This document shows positions 62,163-64,000 of a stretch of 64,000 nt of DNA, one piece after another. The notes under the pieces were generated by a model, which made no database searches, was not told the DNA's origin, and saw nothing but the letters and a program-made list of their open reading frames with translations. The DNA is from Protopterus annectens (taxonomy: Eukaryota; Chordata; Ceratodontiformes; Protopteridae), in the NCBI RefSeq assembly GCF_019279795.1, contig NC_056727.1:1205922327-1205986326 (forward strand), written 5' to 3'. A program made the position numbers and the translations under genes. Within the stretch, counting starts at the first letter, position 1. Every line of letters begins with the position of its first letter.

Positions 62163-62716
62163 TACCTCCCAACCTGCAGATGTTGAAAGCAGGGCAAAGG
62201 TCCTTCAAAAACAGAAACATCCTGCTTAAAATCTGGACATCTAATTATCATAAAATTGGAATATGAAATAACACACAACTCGTCCCACTTCCTGTAGGGA
62301 GGAATGTGAGATGCTAGTTAGAAACACTTGTTTAAAAAACAGAGTGACAAAAGTGATGGAAAATATAAGCACATTGTCAAAGAGACAGTGTGTAAAATAT
62401 GTAAAATTTACTGATGTGTATGCAAGATTCTACCATACAAGGTCATTTATTTTTGCTTCAGAAAAAGGGGGGATGTAAGATGTGTGCCCTCTTTAAATTG
62501 TTGTTGCCACTAGTATGTTGGTCATGTGTGGTTTTATGTGTACTGGAAAGCTTCAAAAACCACATGTGATGGGGGGGGGGGGGTTCACAAAATTGTCTGA
62601 AGGGGTAAATCAAGCTTGAAAAAAGGCAAACCTCCAAAAATATGGGCATCCTGTGCAGGGGTAAACCAGGCCTGAAAATAGGAACATTCCTCCAAAATAA
62701 GGACAGTGGAGAGGTC
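62163..62716. mobile_element. Possible larger relative of the ATACCTC MITEs
   Basis: It begins CATACCTCCCAAC and ends GTGGAGAGGTC, resembling the MITE termini at 59064-59386, and includes TCTGGACATCTAATTATCATAAAATTGG near the left end, close to the MITE's internal text. The inner half repeats GGGTAAAYCARGCYTGAAAA (about 62603 and 62660). It also has a 13 bp G run at 62571-62583. Boundaries are tentative. Confidence 0.4.
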
Positions 62717-62867
62717 TACATCAGGGCTATATACAAATATTTTCCTCAGGGCTACCACCATCAAACTATGTAGAGTAAACAACCTCCTTCTTAAAAATAA
62801 ATCTAGGAAATAACTCAAGTAAACTATACCCATTAGAGTAGAGGGGTATTTTTCTTAGTTTTCTTAC

Positions 62868-62981
62868 CATTTCTTTTCTCATTCTGAGAGTCTTCATCAG
62901 TGTCAGGTGAGTCAAAGGCATTTTCTTGTGTTTCTTCTTCCTCCTCTTCTTCTTCCTCTTCTTCCTCCTCGTCATCTCCTT
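62868..62981 (-). CDS. Candidate internal exon encoding an acidic run (host gene not identified)
   Basis: On the minus strand a splice acceptor (TGTGTTTTCTTGACAG) precedes 62981 and a donor (GTAAGA) follows 62868. The 114 bp between them, read after two bases, gives GDDEEEEEEEEEEEETQENA then FDSPDTDEDSQNEKRN, with one base left over. Start and end phases agree (1 and 1), so the exon is frame-preserving. Acidic runs of this kind occur in many nuclear proteins; the gene cannot be named. The alternative reading frame gives a Lys/Arg run and is less plausible. No other exon is certain in this window. Confidence 0.45.
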
Positions 62982-63179
62982 CTGTCAAGAAAACACAGTC
63001 ATGTCAGTGAGTTAAGGATTCTTTCCCATCAAACATTGTATGTGAAGTTGTTCATCTCACCTTCATTCTTATACATGGGTAGATCAGCTCTGAGTCAGCC
63101 ACTTTACTAGCTGAAGATCTCAGAGTAGCTCGAGGCCAGGTCCCTATCCCATGATGCTCTCTGTTCTACATCAGATCTA

Positions 63180-63443
63180 GTTTGCCACTGCAACAGATCG
63201 GAGGTCATCGGAGAGCTCGGGCCAGTTTGTGACAAATTTTTCTATTTTTTTCTGCTTATAGCTAAATACATTTAATCTTATACAGTTATACTGCCTTTTG
63301 GACTTGTTAGCCTTTGTTTACTTTAATCCTTTTCAGAGTTTTGACGAGATTTCATCCTTTTCAGAGTGGCTGCTCTTAGGCCTTTGGCCATGCCTTAGTT
63401 TAATCCCTATCCTGTTTAGTGTGAATTTTCATAGTATTGCTAT

Positions 63444-63476
<33 letters not shown>

Positions 63477-64000
63477 TTAACTTGTTATTAGTTAGAGTAT
63501 ATTTAGAAATATATTTAGATATTTAGATATTAGATTGTTGTTATTTTATGATAATTGTTCAGTGGATCTGACAACTCAGAGTTGTTTATAGTAGCTATTG
63601 TCTGCGGTGTTTGTGTGTTGTTATTCAGTAATCCCTTTGCCTTCAGATTAGTGTTTACTGTGGTGTTGCTTCTAGTATGGCTGATCAAAAGGAGAAGCAA
63701 AAATCAGGATTTAAAAAGTGCCCAAAATGCGGGCAGAAGATGTCCATCACGGACGCCCATGTGAATTGCGTCTATTGCTTGGCGGCAGTTCACCTCCAGG
63801 ACTATTGCTCTATCTGCTATTCCTTCAGTAGCAGGGTTTTGCTTGACAGAAGAAGGAAGTTATTGGCTAGAGGGTTATTGAAGCCTGATTTTCAGGAGTC
63901 TTTGGACAAGGCTGACCAGACCTCCAAGTCATCGAAGGGGTCGAAGTCTTCTAAGGCTTCCTTGGAGCCCAAGTCTTCGGCTTCGAGCTTTACTGTGAAG
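63180..64000 (+). mobile_element. Start of a DIRS-like element, running off the right edge
   Basis: The gag-like frame at 63677 belongs to the DIRS group (tyrosine-recombinase retrotransposons). The ~500 bp upstream is probably its terminal repeat and leader; the left limit is a guess because the other end is outside the window. It includes a (GT)n tract at 63451-63478. The visible part looks whole; the rest cannot be judged. Confidence 0.55.
63677..64000 (+). CDS. DIRS-like gag N-terminus (partial, runs off window)
   Basis: It starts MADQKEKQKSGFKKCPKCGQ. The cysteine pattern KCPKCGQKMSITDAHVNCVY then CLAAVHLQDYCSIC matches the zinc-like head CPxC..xxDxHxxCxxCLxxxHxxxxCxxC of vertebrate DIRS gag-like proteins. 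An FSSRVLLDRRRKLL helix and a Ser/Lys-rich stretch follow. The frame remains open to the window edge, 108 codons. It is treated here as an element remnant, not a host gene. Confidence 0.72.
   Translation, partial: MADQKEKQKSGFKKCPKCGQKMSITDAHVNCVYCLAAVHLQDYCSICYSFSSRVLLDRRRKLLARGLLKPDFQESLDKADQTSKSSKGSKSSKASLEPKSSASSFTVK

Noticed and set aside
62766-62975. Lys/Arg-rich protein on the minus strand
   Set aside because: It is the alternative frame of the GAG/GAA run; the acidic frame agrees with the splice phases and the basic one does not add support.

Overview
This is eukaryotic, almost certainly vertebrate, repeat-rich intergenic or intronic DNA. The evidence is long (CA)n/(GT)n and (TA)n tracts, L2/CR1-type and Tx1/L1-type LINE remnants, tRNA-headed SINEs, hAT-like MITEs, Penelope-like elements (PLEs) with GIY-YIG domains, Ty3/gypsy fossils and the start of a DIRS-like element. 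That mix, with low gene density, suggests a large non-mammalian vertebrate genome (fish or amphibian grade, for example lungfish, polypterid, caecilian or salamander). The species cannot be fixed from this window. There are no bacterial-style operons and no complete host gene. One short acidic exon on the minus strand near 62.9 kb is the only plausible piece of host coding sequence.

Layout. 1-2.2 kb: almost four units of a ~555 bp tandem repeat. 2.5-5.1 kb: a decayed PLE, cut off inside its GIY-YIG domain by the truncated LTR of a minus-strand Ty3/gypsy fossil (5.1-9.8 kb; gag, protease and integrase parts, no reverse transcriptase seen). 11.2-11.5 kb: a hAT-type MITE with a clean 8 bp target duplication. 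11.9-15.25 kb: a broken L2/CR1-group LINE. 15.33-22.67 kb: two head-to-head PLE copies. The left copy is 5'-truncated and the right one carries ORF1, ORF2 and repeated ends, and one 14 bp target duplication flanks the pair. 22.8-28.9 kb: a second minus-strand Ty3/gypsy fossil with a foldback insertion in one LTR.

29-50 kb: mostly old LINE and SINE pieces, microsatellites and unrecognised AT-rich sequence. It also holds three foldback elements (31.3-32.0, 40.8-41.25 and 41.5-41.9 kb). Their arms look unrelated, but they share a ~100 bp core that can form two consecutive hairpins. This is the least conventional thing in the window. 50.6-56.7 kb is a nest: an older SINE is split by a Tx1-like LINE, which itself holds an L2 3' end, a tRNA-type SINE and a PLE 3' fragment. 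56.7-62.7 kb has MITEs, an L2 3' end and unassigned sequence. 62.87-62.98 kb is the candidate acidic exon. The DIRS-like element runs off the right edge.

The mobile elements do not work as one system. They form layers of insertion. The PLE pair is the youngest-looking large insertion, because its two arms are nearly identical. Boundaries of old repeats are approximate; all comparisons were made by eye.
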